From Nitriliruptoraceae bacterium (GTDB taxonomy: Bacteria; Actinomycetota; Nitriliruptoria; Nitriliruptorales; Nitriliruptoraceae): DNA of 9,881 bases. Location of the stretch: the NCBI GenBank assembly GCA_007134165.1, contig SLLJ01000304.1, positions 1 through 9,881 on the forward strand, given 5' to 3'. Shown here one piece after another: positions 1 through 6,356 of this stretch. A program made the translations under genes and the position numbers. Below the pieces are notes generated by a model. It was not told where the DNA came from. It saw only the letters and a program-made list of their open reading frames with translations, and did no database searches. Within the stretch, counting starts at the first letter, position 1. Every line of letters begins with the position of its first letter.

Positions 1-617
1 CCTCGATCCTGCTCGGCGCGCAGAACGCGCACTGGGCGCCTGAGGGGGCCGCGACCGGCGAGGTCTCGATGGCCATGATCCGTGACGCCGGCGCCCGGCT
101 CGTCGAGCTGGGCCACTCCGAACGGCGCGCCGACTTCTGCGAGACCGACGATCGCGTGGCGCGGAAGGTACGCGCAGCCATCGATGCTGATCTGATCCCC
201 CTCGTATGTGTCGGTGAACCGCAGGACGTGCGGGTTTCGGGGGGCGCCGGCGACTTCGTCGCGGACCAGGTCGCAGCGGCGATCGCGGCGCTCACACCCC
301 TCGAGGCCGAACGGGTGCTGCTGGCCTACGAACCCATCTGGGCGATCGGTGAGCACGGACGTGCGGCCACCCTTGGCGAGGTGGCCCCGGTGATCTCGGC
401 CATCCGCGACGTCGCGGCATCCATGACCTCGTCGGGAAGGGTGGCCGGCGTGCTCTACGGCGGCAGCGTCCATGCCGACAACATCACCGAGTTGGTCACC
501 GCGCCCGGCGTCGACGGCGTCTTCGTCGGTCGGGCGGCGTGGGACGCTGCGGGGATGGGGCGGCTCGTCGAGCTCGCCGGTCGCGCCCGCGGCTTGCGCG
601 GGCGTTCGGGTGTCTGA
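1..617 (+). CDS. tpiA: Triosephosphate isomerase family protein, 5'-truncated; probably an L-erythrulose-1-phosphate isomerase type
   Basis: The reading frame enters from the left edge (first full codon at base 3) and ends with TGA at 615-617, giving 204 visible residues. About 55-60 N-terminal residues, including the Asn/Lys substrate-binding pair of TIM, lie outside the window. Visible TIM hallmarks are GAQN near the start, GHSERR with the electrophilic His at bases 114-116, YEPIWAIG with the catalytic Glu at 330-332, and LYGGSV near the C-terminus. Two regions depart from housekeeping TIM: loop 6 reads WAIGEHGRAA instead of the usual WAIGTGKTA, and the end of the phosphate loop reads VGRAAW instead of VGGASL. 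TIM homologues in tetritol catabolism (LerI of mycobacteria, EryH/TpiA2 of Brucella) interconvert L-erythrulose 1-phosphate and D-erythrulose 4-phosphate. The downstream kinase and RpiB homologue make that role more likely than glycolysis. The TIM fold is certain; the substrate is inferred. Confidence 0.9.
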   Translation, partial: SILLGAQNAHWAPEGAATGEVSMAMIRDAGARLVELGHSERRADFCETDDRVARKVRAAIDADLIPLVCVGEPQDVRVSGGAGDFVADQVAAAIAALTPLEAERVLLAYEPIWAIGEHGRAATLGEVAPVISAIRDVAASMTSSGRVAGVLYGGSVHADNITELVTAPGVDGVFVGRAAWDAAGMGRLVELAGRARGLRGRSGV

Positions 618-634
618 TCGCCCGAGTGAACAAG

Positions 635-679
635 ATGAAGAAAAGGCTTGCGGCAATAACAATGGCCATGCTAATGTAA
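635..679 (+). other. 14-codon mini-ORF, possible leader peptide
   Basis: ATG at 635 opens a 14-residue frame, MKKRLAAITMAMLM, ending in TAA at 677-679. It looks like the first half of a secretion signal, but no mature protein follows, and the next in-frame stop is TAG at 728. Its codons (AGG, CTT, ATA, CTA, stop TAA) are unusual for such a GC-rich neighbourhood. No convincing ribosome binding site precedes it. It overlaps the promoter candidate at 648-677, so the two readings compete: if transcription starts near 684, this ORF is only translated on read-through mRNA from the upstream gene. It may simply be an accident of an AT-rich promoter. Confidence 0.2.
648..677 (+). promoter_or_regulatory. 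Candidate promoter for the DUF2291-ABC transporter genes
   Basis: TTGCGG at 648-653 and TAATGT at 672-677 are separated by 18 bases, and a TG at 669-670 gives an extended -10 form. It lies in an AT-rich island (about 631-680) that stands out from the GC-rich surroundings, in the only sizeable gap before the transporter genes. A small inverted repeat TTGC-G-GCAA (648-656) and a direct repeat CAAT-AA-CAAT (654-663) overlap it and could be regulator contacts. The boxes match a housekeeping sigma factor only loosely; no start site is known. Confidence 0.4.
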
Positions 680-684
680 CGGAA

Positions 685-718
685 GTAGTGAGGGAGCCCT
701 GGCGGGGCGGAGCACTAC
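685..718 (+). promoter_or_regulatory. Imperfect hairpin in the leader upstream of the DUF2291 gene
   Basis: GTAGTG (685-690) pairs with CACTAC (713-718). Inside, GCCCT (696-700) can pair with GGGGC (704-708) around a three-base loop, leaving a purine-rich internal bulge. The arm begins about where transcription from the 648-677 promoter would start, so it would form a 5' cap structure on the mRNA. Alternatively the outer arms could be an operator. It has no T-tract, so it is not a convincing terminator. Confidence 0.3.
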
Positions 719-760
719 GACGGCGGGTAGCACGCAGCGATGCGTGAGGGAGGTTGGCGG

Positions 761-1411
761 GTGACGACATCGAACCTTGAACGAACCTCGACGATCCGGC
801 GGGTTGGAGTACCCGTGGGGATCGTGCTCGTGCTCGTGGCCGCGATGATCTGGGATACGACCTTCCTGGACCCCGACGCGGCTACCGCGGCCGGCACGGC
901 CGACTTCTCTCCCGAGGAGTTCGCGGTCGCCATGTTCCCGCAGCTCACCGAGCTGTACGTGGAGACGGCGGTCGACGTGGCCGACGTCGGCGCAGCGTTG
1001 CGGGAAGATCCTGAGATTGCCGCCGAGCAGTTGGGAGTCGACCTCGGCAGCGGGCGGTTCGGGTTCTCGTTGGAAGCCCAGGGCGAGGCCGTCGAGGTCG
1101 ATGACGACTTCATCACGATCGCGGTCGAGGAGGATCCCGCGCTCGTCGTGCGGGTCCCGCTGACGACGGCCATCAACGGCTCGCCGATCCGGGATGCCTC
1201 CGGAACGATCGCCTTCGGCGACTTCCGCGACCAGACCGAGTATCAGGAGGTCGCCAACCAGTTCCGCCAGATCATGCTCAGAGACGTGATCGAACCCCTC
1301 GACCTCGGTGCGATCGAAGGCCAGCAGGTGCGGGTCGTCGGCGCGTGGTTGCAGGGTGGGCCGCCCGACACCTTCCTGATCCAGCCGGTCCTGATCGAGG
1401 TGGAGCTGTGA
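761..1411 (+). CDS. DUF2291-family membrane-anchored extracytoplasmic protein
   Basis: The GTG start at 761 is chosen because GAGGGAGG (746-753) sits 7 bases upstream; an ATG at 740 would add 7 residues but lies within or before that site. The 216-residue protein has a basic N-terminus, one hydrophobic segment at about residues 12-33 and then a soluble acidic domain, so it is probably anchored outside the cytoplasmic membrane. It has no cysteine, so it is not a lipoprotein although family members are often annotated so. The motif NGSPIRDASGTIAFGDF followed by a Q-x-EYQ-type helix and a C-terminal GAWL...IEVEL strand resembles DUF2291 proteins, which typically sit beside ribose/xylose-type ABC importers and have no established function. 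Its stop overlaps the ATPase start by 4 bases, so the two are translationally coupled. An accessory role in uptake of the transported sugar is inferred. Confidence 0.75.
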   Translation: MTTSNLERTSTIRRVGVPVGIVLVLVAAMIWDTTFLDPDAATAAGTADFSPEEFAVAMFPQLTELYVETAVDVADVGAALREDPEIAAEQLGVDLGSGRFGFSLEAQGEAVEVDDDFITIAVEEDPALVVRVPLTTAINGSPIRDASGTIAFGDFRDQTEYQEVANQFRQIMLRDVIEPLDLGAIEGQQVRVVGAWLQGGPPDTFLIQPVLIEVEL

Positions 1412-2982
1412 GCGCGCTGCCGGTCGACAAGGGTGTCGCTGAGGCCAACGGTGTCGTCCTGCGTGCCATCGGCGTCGAGAAGTCCTACGGCGCCGTCCGA
1501 GCGCTCAAGGGGGTGGACTTCGAGATCCGCCGCGGGAAGGTCACGGTGCTGTTCGGTGAGAACGGCGCGGGCAAGTCGACGCTCATGAAGATCCTGGCGG
1601 GGATCGAACGAGCCTCCGCCGGTCGCCTCGAGCTCGATGGTGAACTGTACGACCCCGAGTCGACCACCGACGCGGTCTCGCGCGGTATCTCGATCATCCA
1701 CCAGGAGCTCAACCTGTGCACCAACCTCAGCGTTCGGGACAACATCTTCGTCGGACGTGAGATTCGGCGGCGCGGTGGTGCGATCGACTATCCCGCGGAG
1801 AACGAGATCGCCCGCCGGGTGATGACGCAGCTCGAGGAGGACATCGACCCGGACACCAAGGTGGCCGATCTCCGCTTGGGGCAGCAGCAACTGGTCGAGA
1901 TCGCACGGGCCCTGTCGATGGACACCCGGATCCTGATCATGGACGAGCCGACGTCGGCGCTCAGTGCGACCGAGGCAGAGGTCCTGTTCCGGGTGATCCG
2001 CGAGCTCACGGACCGTGGGGTCGCGATCGTCTACATCTCGCACCATCTCGAGGAGGCGATCGCGATCGCCGACCACGCCGTGGTGCTGCGCGACGGGGAT
2101 GTGGTGGCTGTCAAGCCGGCCGCAGACATCGACTTCAACTGGGTGGTGACCCAGATGGTCGGCTCCGAGCAGGCGGCCGAGTACGCCCGGGAAGGCATCG
2201 GCGTCGGGGACCGGGTCCTGTCCATCCAGGACCTGGAGGTTCCGGTCGGTGACGGATCGGGACGACGCGTGGTCGACCGGTTCTCCGTCGATGTCCACGC
2301 TGGCGAAGTGGTCTGCCTCTACGGGTTGATGGGTGCGGGACGCACCGAACTGCTCGAGACCATCGCCGGTCGTGGTGAGGTCGTGGGCGGCAGGATCCTG
2401 CTCGGGGACGTGGACATCACTCACCTGTCGATCCCGCAGCGTCTGAAGCTCGGGGTCGGGCTCGTGCCCGAGGACCGGCAGCAGGATGGCCTCGTACCGG
2501 TGCTGTCGATCGGTTCGAACCTGTCGCTGTCGAGCCTGCTGGCCCTGCTGCGACGCCGGCTGATCTCGCGTCCACGCGAGCGCGACGAGATCGAGTCGGA
2601 GATCGAGGACCTCGGCATCAAGACCAGCGGTCGCGAGATGCCCATCTCGTCGCTCAGCGGCGGCAACCAGCAGAAGGTCGTCATCGGCAAGGTGCTGATG
2701 ACCCGGCCCAAGGTGCTGCTGCTCGACGAGCCGAGTCGAGGCATCGACGTCGGCGCCAAGGCCGAGATCTTCAACCTGATCTTCCGCAAGGCGGCGGAAG
2801 GCTACGCGGTCCTGTACGCGACCTCGGAGGTCTCCGAGGCGCTGGCCGCGTCCCACCGCCTGATCGTCATGTCGAAGGGCCGGTTCGTCACCGAGTTCGA
2901 CGCGGCCACGACCACCAGAGAGGACGTCATGCGAGCTTCGGGAGAGTCGCTGACCGCTGCAGCACCAGGAGGGAACTCGTGA
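1408..2982 (+). CDS. Sugar ABC transporter ATPase, two-domain RbsA/XylG/MglA type
   Basis: This 524-residue energising subunit carries two ATP-binding domains in one chain, the usual length for carbohydrate-uptake (CUT2) importers. Domain 1 has Walker A GENGAGKST (50-58), the family's degenerate signature LRLGQQQ (155-161) and Walker B ILIMDEP (175-181). Domain 2 has a degenerate Walker A GLMGAGRTE (306-314) with Arg where the Lys should be, a good signature LSGGNQQ (416-422) and Walker B VLLLDEPSRG (436-445). This asymmetry is normal for the family, so it is not a defect. The GTG start at 1408 overlaps the previous stop (GTGA) and has GAGGTGGAG just upstream; an in-frame start at 1345 would lie deep inside the DUF2291 gene. 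It works with the permease and binding protein that follow. The substrate cannot be read from the ATPase itself. Confidence 0.95.
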   Translation: MSALPVDKGVAEANGVVLRAIGVEKSYGAVRALKGVDFEIRRGKVTVLFGENGAGKSTLMKILAGIERASAGRLELDGELYDPESTTDAVSRGISIIHQELNLCTNLSVRDNIFVGREIRRRGGAIDYPAENEIARRVMTQLEEDIDPDTKVADLRLGQQQLVEIARALSMDTRILIMDEPTSALSATEAEVLFRVIRELTDRGVAIVYISHHLEEAIAIADHAVVLRDGDVVAVKPAADIDFNWVVTQMVGSEQAAEYAREGIGVGDRVLSIQDLEVPVGDGSGRRVVDRFSVDVHAGEVVCLYGLMGAGRTELLETIAGRGEVVGGRILLGDVDITHLSIPQRLKLGVGLVPEDRQQDGLVPVLSIGSNLSLSSLLALLRRRLISRPRERDEIESEIEDLGIKTSGREMPISSLSGGNQQKVVIGKVLMTRPKVLLLDEPSRGIDVGAKAEIFNLIFRKAAEGYAVLYATSEVSEALAASHRLIVMSKGRFVTEFDAATTTREDVMRASGESLTAAAPGGNS

Positions 2983-4106
2983 CCGCGACCACTGTCGATC
3001 AGGCCACGGCGATCAACGACAACCGACGCCGACGCCTCAACCAGGTGCTCGTCGAGGGACGTGCGTTGATCGCGTTGGCGATCATCATCGTCATCTTCGC
3101 GTCGTTGAGCCCCAACTTCCTGGCGCCGGAGAACCTGATCATCATGACGCGGCAGGTGGCCTTCAACGCCATCGTGGCCACCGGCATGCTGCTCACGATC
3201 CTCCACGGTGGTATCGATCTGTCGGTTGGATCGACGCTCGGGCTGACCGGTGTGATCGCCGGCACCCTGCTCGAAGGTTGGCAGGTCCCGCTCACCCAGT
3301 TGACGGCGTTCCCGAGCGTCTGGGTCGTGATCGTCGCGGCGCTCTCGATCGCTGCACTGGTCGGGTGGATCAACGGCGTGGCGATCGCACGGCTCAACGT
3401 CGCACCGTTCATCGCGACGCTCGGGATGCTCTTCATGGCCCGAGGCATGGCCTTGGTCATCAGTGATGGACGCACCTTCACCCAACTGCGCGGCAGCCCG
3501 GAACTCGGCAACACGGGGTTCCTGACCGTCGCCGGTGGTCGTCTGCTGAATATCCCGATCCCCGTCTACGTCATGATCGCGGTCGCGATCGCGGTCTCGA
3601 TCCTGCTCAACCGCACCCCCTACGGACGCTGGTTGTACGCGATCGGCGGCAACGCCCGCGCCGCCGAGTTGTCGGGTGTCCCCACCAAGAAGGTCATCAT
3701 CCGGGCGTACGTGCTCTCCGGGATCTGTGCCGGGTTGGTCGGACTGCTGTTGACCGCCGACCTGGTCGCAGCGACCCCACGCGCCGGACAGCTCTACGAG
3801 CTCAACGCGATCGCCGCCGTGGTGATCGGAGGTGCCGCCCTGTCCGGCGGACGAGGCACGGTGCGAGGCACCTTGATCGGTGCCTTCGTCATCGGCTTCC
3901 TCGTGACGGGACTTGTGCTCGTGGGCGTGTCGGTGTTCTGGCAGCAGGTCATCACCGGTGCCGTGATCGTGCTCGCCGTGGCACTCGACCAGGCGCAGCA
4001 GCGCTTCGTCGGCCGAGAGCGCACCGCACGCAGCGCCAAGGAACCACCCGACCGGCGCGGTGACGGACCCCAGGACGACAAGGAGGTGGCGACGACGGCT
4101 TCCTAG
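2979..4106 (+). CDS. Sugar ABC transporter permease, RbsC/AraH type
   Basis: The 375-residue integral membrane subunit forms the translocation channel of the importer. After a short charged N-terminus (rich in Asp, Asn, Arg) come many hydrophobic segments, including one around ALIALAIIIVIFASL and an early GGIDLSVGSTLGL segment, both typical of this family. The hallmark cytoplasmic loop IGGAALSGGRGT is at residues 283-294 and is followed by GTLIGAFVIGFLV. The C-terminus carries a hydrophilic tail of about 30 residues rich in Arg, Asp and Lys, longer than in RbsC of enteric bacteria. The GTG start at 2979 overlaps the ATPase stop by 4 bases and has AGGAGGG 5 bases upstream, so synthesis is coupled to the ATPase. 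Family assignment is firm; the specific sugar is inferred from the downstream enzymes as a tetritol or erythrulose. Confidence 0.95.
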   Translation: MTATTVDQATAINDNRRRRLNQVLVEGRALIALAIIIVIFASLSPNFLAPENLIIMTRQVAFNAIVATGMLLTILHGGIDLSVGSTLGLTGVIAGTLLEGWQVPLTQLTAFPSVWVVIVAALSIAALVGWINGVAIARLNVAPFIATLGMLFMARGMALVISDGRTFTQLRGSPELGNTGFLTVAGGRLLNIPIPVYVMIAVAIAVSILLNRTPYGRWLYAIGGNARAAELSGVPTKKVIIRAYVLSGICAGLVGLLLTADLVAATPRAGQLYELNAIAAVVIGGAALSGGRGTVRGTLIGAFVIGFLVTGLVLVGVSVFWQQVITGAVIVLAVALDQAQQRFVGRERTARSAKEPPDRRGDGPQDDKEVATTAS

Positions 4107-4115
4107 ACGCAGCGC

Positions 4116-4138
4116 GGGTCGTCGTCCCACCACGACCT
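4116..4138 (+). other. Intergenic hairpin between permease and binding-protein genes
   Basis: GGTCGT (4117-4122) pairs with ACGACC (4132-4137), extended by a G-T pair, around a 9-base loop. It begins 10 bases after the permease stop, in the 90-base gap before the binding-protein gene. It has no T-tract. Hairpins here often set different mRNA levels for binding protein and membrane subunits, but this one is short and unproven. Confidence 0.3.
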
Positions 4139-4196
4139 CGACCAGCCGAGATTCGGACGTACTGAGTGACCGAGAGACCAAGAAAGGACCTACTCG

Positions 4197-5282
4197 ATGA
4201 GGTTCCCCAAGAAAGCAACCGCGCTGCTGATGGCGCTCATGTTGGTCGTGGCGGCGTGCGGCACCGATGACGCCACCGATGAACCGGCCGCCGACGACAC
4301 CGAGGCAGCGGACGACGCAGCCGCGGACGACGCAGCCGAGGATGAGGCAGCCGAGGATGAGGCGGCCGAGGATGAGGCGGAGGGCGATGACGCGGCGCCT
4401 GCGGGCGACCACGAACCAGGCCTCGTCTACATCATCACCGTCGACCCCTCCAACCCCTACTGGGCCACACAGGCCTCGGTCGCCGAGGAAGAGCTGCAGG
4501 CGCTCGGCTACGAGACCACCACGAACGCCCACCTGAACGACCCGGACTCCCAGAGCCAGTTCATCGATGCGGCGATCAGCGCTGGTGCGCAGGCGCTCAT
4601 CCTCGACCCGGCCGGTGCTGAAGAGAGCGTCGGGGCGGTTCAGCGTGCGTTGGACGCCGGCATCCCCTCCTTCCTGGTCAACGCAGAGCTCGACCAGCAG
4701 GGCATCGCCATGTCGCAGATCGTCTCGAACAACGCACAGGGCGCGACCCTGGGTGCTGAGGCGTTCGCGGAAGCGATGAACTACGAAGGCACCTACGTCG
4801 AGCTGTTCGGCAACCCGACCGACAACAACGCTGGTGTGCGCTCCGACGCCTACACCGCGGTGCTGAGCCAGTACCCCGACATGGAGCTGCTCCAGCAGGA
4901 GACCGCGAACTGGGACCGGGTCCAGGGCAAGGAGCAGATGGACCGTCTGATCCAGGCGCACCCGAACATGGACGGGGTCATCTCCGGCAACGACGAGATG
5001 GCACTCGGCGCGATCGAAGCGCTGCGTGAAGCCGGCATGCTCGACGACGTCATCGTGCTCGGCTTCGACGGCAACGACGACGCCGCCGCTGCGGTGGAAG
5101 CGGGCGAGATGATCGTGACCGTGCTGCAGCCGATCGTGCGGGCGACGCAGCTCGCCGTCGAGCAGATGCACAACTACCTGATGACCGGTGAGACCGGCGT
5201 CGACACGGAGAAGCAGGCGATCGACTGCGTGCTGATCACCCAGGAGAACGCGGCCGACCTGTCCGCCTTCCGGCTCGAGTGA
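4197..5282 (+). CDS. Sugar ABC transporter substrate-binding lipoprotein, ribose-binding-protein family
   Basis: The 361-residue protein captures the sugar outside the cell and delivers it to the permease. A positively charged start and hydrophobic stretch end in the lipobox VVAAC with Cys21, predicting a lipid-anchored protein. Residues about 22-66 form a very acidic Asp/Glu/Ala linker made partly of a tandem repeat. The periplasmic-binding domain (type 1, Peripla_BP_4-like) starts at GLVYIITVDPSNPYW, with the usual segments ILDPAG, AGIPSFLVNAELD, GNDEMALGAIEAL and VLGFDGNDDA. ATG at 4197 has AAAGGA 8 bases upstream. It follows the permease after 90 bases and precedes a strong hairpin, so it is probably the last gene of the transporter transcript. 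The threitol-binding protein of mycobacteria belongs to this class, which fits the neighbouring enzymes, but ligand residues were not compared. Confidence 0.93.
   Translation: MRFPKKATALLMALMLVVAACGTDDATDEPAADDTEAADDAAADDAAEDEAAEDEAAEDEAEGDDAAPAGDHEPGLVYIITVDPSNPYWATQASVAEEELQALGYETTTNAHLNDPDSQSQFIDAAISAGAQALILDPAGAEESVGAVQRALDAGIPSFLVNAELDQQGIAMSQIVSNNAQGATLGAEAFAEAMNYEGTYVELFGNPTDNNAGVRSDAYTAVLSQYPDMELLQQETANWDRVQGKEQMDRLIQAHPNMDGVISGNDEMALGAIEALREAGMLDDVIVLGFDGNDDAAAAVEAGEMIVTVLQPIVRATQLAVEQMHNYLMTGETGVDTEKQAIDCVLITQENAADLSAFRLE
4332..4376 (+). repeat. 15-base tandem repeat, three units, encoding the AAEDE linker
   Basis: Three consecutive 15-base units of the form GCAGCCGAGGATGAG (4332-4346, 4347-4361, 4362-4376) differ by a single base. 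They are in frame and encode AAEDE repeats in the acidic linker of the binding lipoprotein; looser DDAA repeats precede them. Unit number could change by slippage without breaking the frame, altering linker length. Confidence 0.85.
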
Positions 5283-5291
5283 CGCTCAGAA

Positions 5292-5330
5292 GGTGCGGGA
5301 TCGCCCGCCGATCGCTGGCGGTCCCGCACC
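5292..5330 (+). terminator. Strong stem-loop after the binding-protein gene, probable terminator
   Basis: GGTGCGGGA (5292-5300) pairs perfectly with TCCCGCACC (5322-5330). The stem continues through a T-G pair and CGCC/GGCG to 14 pairs (5292-5305 with 5317-5330), leaving an 11-base loop. It starts 10 bases after the stop codon. No T-tract follows, as is common for actinobacterial hairpin terminators. It would separate the transporter transcript from the regulator-enzyme genes, or lower read-through. Confidence 0.65.
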
Positions 5331-5413
5331 GGTTCCACCGCCCCGACCCAGCTCGGTCCGTCACCAACGGCGGCGGACCCCGACAACCACCCGATGGACC
5401 CCGTTCCACCCGA

Positions 5414-5441
5414 TCGAACACCGTATGCCGGTGGCTAGCAT
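5414..5441 (+). promoter_or_regulatory. Weak candidate promoter for the DeoR-type regulator
   Basis: TAGCAT at 5436-5441 resembles a -10 box, about 50 bases before the regulator start. TCGAAC at 5414-5419 with a 16-base spacer is a poor -35. Position after the hairpin and before the regulator is what supports it; the boxes alone would not. Confidence 0.25.
5419..5433. promoter_or_regulatory. Inverted repeat, candidate operator
   Basis: CACCG (5419-5423) and CGGTG (5429-5433) form a perfect 5-base inverted repeat around TATGC. It lies in the spacer of the promoter candidate at 5414-5441, where a bound repressor would block transcription. Self-regulation by the adjacent DeoR protein is plausible, but short GC-rich palindromes arise by chance in such DNA and no second copy was found upstream of the transporter genes. 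Confidence 0.25.
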
Positions 5442-5491
5442 CTCCGCGGCACACGGACCGGTCTTCTCGCTCCCGGGGGAGTTGCAGAACC

Positions 5492-6316
5492 ATGGCAGAC
5501 GCGTTGCACCCACCACCTGCCCGGTCCCAGGACGGGCAGCGGCCCAAGGATGTCCGCCAGTGGCGGATCACCGAGCATCTCGTCCACCACGGTGACTCGT
5601 CCCCGCAGGAGCTCGCGCGGGAGTTCAACGTCAGCCTGATGACGATCCACCGTGACCTCGACGCCCTCGAACGTCGCGGTGTCGTGCGCAAGTTCCACGG
5701 CGGTGTGACGGTGCAACCGTCCGGAGTCTTCGAGTCCCAGCTGTCGTTCCGGCTCCGCGCGAATCCCCTGGAGAAGCGGGCGATCGCGGAGGCTGCGCTG
5801 CGCTACGTCCATCCGGGGATGTCGATCATGCTCGACGACTCCACGTCGGCACTCCAGATGGTCCCCGGGCTCAAGGAACGTGGCCCGCTGCACGTGGCGA
5901 CCAACTTCGTGCAGGCGATCTCGCGGCTCGCGGAGATCGCGGACGAGGGGAACCTGACGATCATGGGCATGGGTGGGCTCTACGACCAACCGCACGACGC
6001 CCTCGTTGGGCTTCAATGTGTCGAACAGATCTCCAACATCCGTGCCGACGCGCTGTTCATGTCGACGTCGGCGGTATCCGGATGTGAGGGCTTCCACCAG
6101 GAGGAACGCATCGTCGCGATCAAGCGCGCGATGATGCAGGCGTCGACGACTCGCTACCTCCTCATCGACCACCTGAAGCTCGGCCGGGTCGCACTGCACC
6201 GCGTCGCCCCGCTCAAGGACTTCGACCTGGTCATCACCGACGAGGGTGCCGACCCCGAGGTCCTGCGCGAGTGGGAGAACGCGGGCATCACCTACGAGAT
6301 CGCACCGTCGATCTGA
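5492..6316 (+). CDS. DeoR-family transcriptional regulator of sugar catabolism
   Basis: The predicted 274-residue protein has the DeoR layout. An N-terminal winged helix-turn-helix covers about residues 22-75, with the pattern SSPQELAREFNVSLMTIHRDL and the family wing motif HGG at 69-71. A C-terminal sugar-phosphate sensor domain contains DDSTSAL, a GMGGLYD segment and a closing LLIDHLKLGR...DLVITDEG stretch, matching the usual sensor-domain pattern. ATG at 5492 is preferred over longer in-frame starts because GGGGGAG (5475-5481) is upstream and the extra N-terminal sequence would cover the hairpin and promoter region. It lies 40 bases before the kinase gene with no clear terminator between, so it is probably cotranscribed with the enzymes. 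DeoR proteins usually repress their pathway and are released by a phosphorylated intermediate; here a tetrulose phosphate is the inferred effector. Confidence 0.93.
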   Translation: MADALHPPPARSQDGQRPKDVRQWRITEHLVHHGDSSPQELAREFNVSLMTIHRDLDALERRGVVRKFHGGVTVQPSGVFESQLSFRLRANPLEKRAIAEAALRYVHPGMSIMLDDSTSALQMVPGLKERGPLHVATNFVQAISRLAEIADEGNLTIMGMGGLYDQPHDALVGLQCVEQISNIRADALFMSTSAVSGCEGFHQEERIVAIKRAMMQASTTRYLLIDHLKLGRVALHRVAPLKDFDLVITDEGADPEVLREWENAGITYEIAPSI

Positions 6317-6356
6317 CCCAACTGGACCCCACCCAGGTCCGAGCAGGAGCACACCC

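Noticed and set aside
1345..1407. Upstream in-frame extension of the ATPase gene
   Set aside because: It would overlap the end of the DUF2291 gene by more than 60 bases and add a sequence unlike the family, while GTG at 1408 has a ribosome binding site and a coupled overlap.
2323..2349. Degenerate Walker A (Arg in place of Lys) in the second ATPase domain as a sign of inactivation
   Set aside because: This substitution is standard for RbsA/XylG-type double-domain ATPases, so it is not a defect.
1243..2856. 537-codon open frame on the minus strand across the ATPase gene
   Set aside because: It mirrors a well-supported ATPase gene, and its translation shows no domain pattern. Long antisense frames are usual at this base composition.
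2802..5171. 789-codon open frame on the minus strand across the permease and binding-protein genes
   Set aside because: It is antisense to two genes with clear family motifs and good ribosome binding sites. Its product is low-complexity, rich in His, Arg and Asp and without recognisable domains, as expected for the antisense of GC-rich codons.
6324..6340. GGACC/GGTCC stem between the regulator and kinase genes
   Set aside because: Only 5 pairs with a 7-base loop and no T-tract; too weak to call a terminator, and the 40-base gap looks cotranscribed.
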